From positions 6,343 through 11,988 of the forward strand of contig DFYN01000094.1 of NCBI GenBank assembly GCA_002383615.1: a stretch of 5,646 nt of DNA, written 5' to 3'. Below, piece by piece: positions 4,993-5,646 of the stretch. The notes below the pieces were generated by a model. That model had not been told where the DNA came from. It saw only the letters and a list, made by a program, of their open reading frames with translations, and made no database searches. The DNA is from Anaerolineaceae bacterium UBA4081. GTDB taxonomy: Bacteria; Chloroflexota; Anaerolineae; Anaerolineales; Anaerolineaceae. How positions within the stretch are numbered: the stretch's first letter is position 1; each line of letters starts with the position of its first letter. The translations under genes and the position numbers were made by a program.

Positions 4993-5646
4993 TTATTCCT
5001 CGGACTTGATAAGTTGATGCGGCGCCATTGCGCTGACCAAATCAACCAGTTGGTCAAAATCCTGCTCAGATAAATCCACCAGGACATTTTGAAGATGTTG
5101 GCGCATAGTTTGCTCAACTGCAGCGCCGTCTTGTTTCTTGAGCGCAGCCAATACTTGGCGGTGCTCCTCGACTGATTTCAAAGCAGTCCCTCGCTGGTAA
5201 TTGGACAGCAGGCGAAAACGCTGCAGATGGTCATCCAAATTGCCTAAAATTTGCAGCAATCGTTCGTTGGTACAATGTTGGATGATGGTCTGATGGAACT
5301 TGCGGTTATACCCGGCGGCTTCGCTAATCGCGCCATTGCGCAGGGCTTTTTCGTGTGAATCAACCACCCTCGTCAGGTCTGTTATCTCATCAGGAGTTAT
5401 TTCCGGTATCGCCAGCCGTGCTGCCAGACCTTCCAACACAGCCCGGATCTCAAACAGTTCAATGACGCTCTCGTGCGTAATGGAGGCTACGTAGGAACCC
5501 TTGAAGGGGACCTTGACGACTAGCCCTTCCTTTTCAAGGCGCAGCAACGAGTCCCTGACGGGAGTCTTGCTGATGCCCAGCTGGCGGGCAAGGTCGCTTT
5601 CCACCAGGCTGTCACCCGGTCGGAGTTGGAAGGTCAGGATGGCATT
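4993..5646 (-). CDS. GntR-family transcription regulator with FCD effector domain (5' end missing)
   Basis: The reading frame is open from the right window edge, giving 217 visible residues; only the first part of the winged-helix domain is missing. Counting from the edge, residues 1-49 carry the GntR pattern: LRPGDSLVESDLARQLGIS then KTPVRDSLLRLEKEGLV. This continuity shows that the GTG at 5604 is not the real start. Residues 62-190 form the all-helical FCD domain (VIELFEIRAVLEGLAARLA, NRKFHQ, EHRQV, MRQHL). H118, H162 and H184 fit the metal-binding histidines of FCD proteins, while the usual aspartate three positions before the FH histidine pair is asparagine (N114). FCD regulators generally sense small organic acids or amino acids and repress catabolic genes. 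Located 40 bases upstream of the PLP enzyme on the same strand, it is probably a local, perhaps self-regulating, controller. Its operator would lie mainly upstream of the window. Confidence 0.93.
   Translation of the reverse strand, partial: NAILTFQLRPGDSLVESDLARQLGISKTPVRDSLLRLEKEGLVVKVPFKGSYVASITHESVIELFEIRAVLEGLAARLAIPEITPDEITDLTRVVDSHEKALRNGAISEAAGYNRKFHQTIIQHCTNERLLQILGNLDDHLQRFRLLSNYQRGTALKSVEEHRQVLAALKKQDGAAVEQTMRQHLQNVLVDLSEQDFDQLVDLVSAMAPHQLIKSEE

Noticed and set aside
5602..5646. GTG at 5604 as the regulator start
   Set aside because: The in-frame residues upstream (LRPGDSL) continue the GntR winged-helix pattern to the window edge, so the gene starts outside the window.

Overview
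The window holds one co-directional block of genes, all read from the minus strand, so transcription runs from the high coordinates to the low ones. Base composition is moderately GC-rich (by eye, not counted). Coding is dense, with 4-base overlaps and clear Shine-Dalgarno sites, which indicates a bacterium. The B12-dependent and PLP-dependent enzymes suggest an anaerobic, amino-acid-fermenting lifestyle. A Chloroflexota (Anaerolineae-like) source is possible, but that is only an impression from protein style and composition.

Layout in transcription order. (1) 5646-4993: a GntR/FCD-type transcription regulator whose first residues lie outside the window. (2) 4952-3483: a 489-residue fold-type-I PLP enzyme of SelA-like or aspartate-aminotransferase-superfamily character, with a recognisable Schiff-base lysine but unknown substrate. 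(3) 3482-3318: a 165-base gap with two strong inverted repeats and a weak promoter candidate. (4) 3317-3078: a 79-residue protein whose predicted beta-alpha-beta-beta pattern resembles the dimerisation domain of the ornithine/lysine aminomutases. (5) 3081-1267: a 604-residue protein with an N-terminal cobalamin-binding Rossmann domain followed by a TIM-barrel-like region, similar to OraE (D-ornithine 4,5-aminomutase) and KamD/KamE (lysine 5,6-aminomutase) but with the domains in a different order. (6) 1261-200: a P-loop protein resembling KamB, a reactivation factor of lysine 5,6-aminomutase. (7) 203-1: the start of a further gene, cut by the window edge.

Genes 4 to 7 are tightly coupled: GTGA overlap, 5-base gap, ATGA overlap. 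The most economical reading is a B12- and PLP-dependent aminomutase (genes 4 and 5) with its repair or reactivation machinery (gene 6 and perhaps gene 7), next to a PLP enzyme that acts before or after it (gene 2), under a metabolite-responsive regulator (gene 1). The main point of interest is the aminomutase architecture. The known order is TIM barrel, dimerisation domain, Rossmann domain; here it is a separate dimerisation-like protein, then Rossmann, then TIM barrel, in effect a circular permutation with a split. The cobalamin motif is also altered. The substrate cannot be read from this window, because none of the diagnostic partner genes (2,4-diaminopentanoate dehydrogenase, OrtAB thiolase, Kdd/Kce/Kal) is present. 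All family comparisons were made from memory, without alignment tools.
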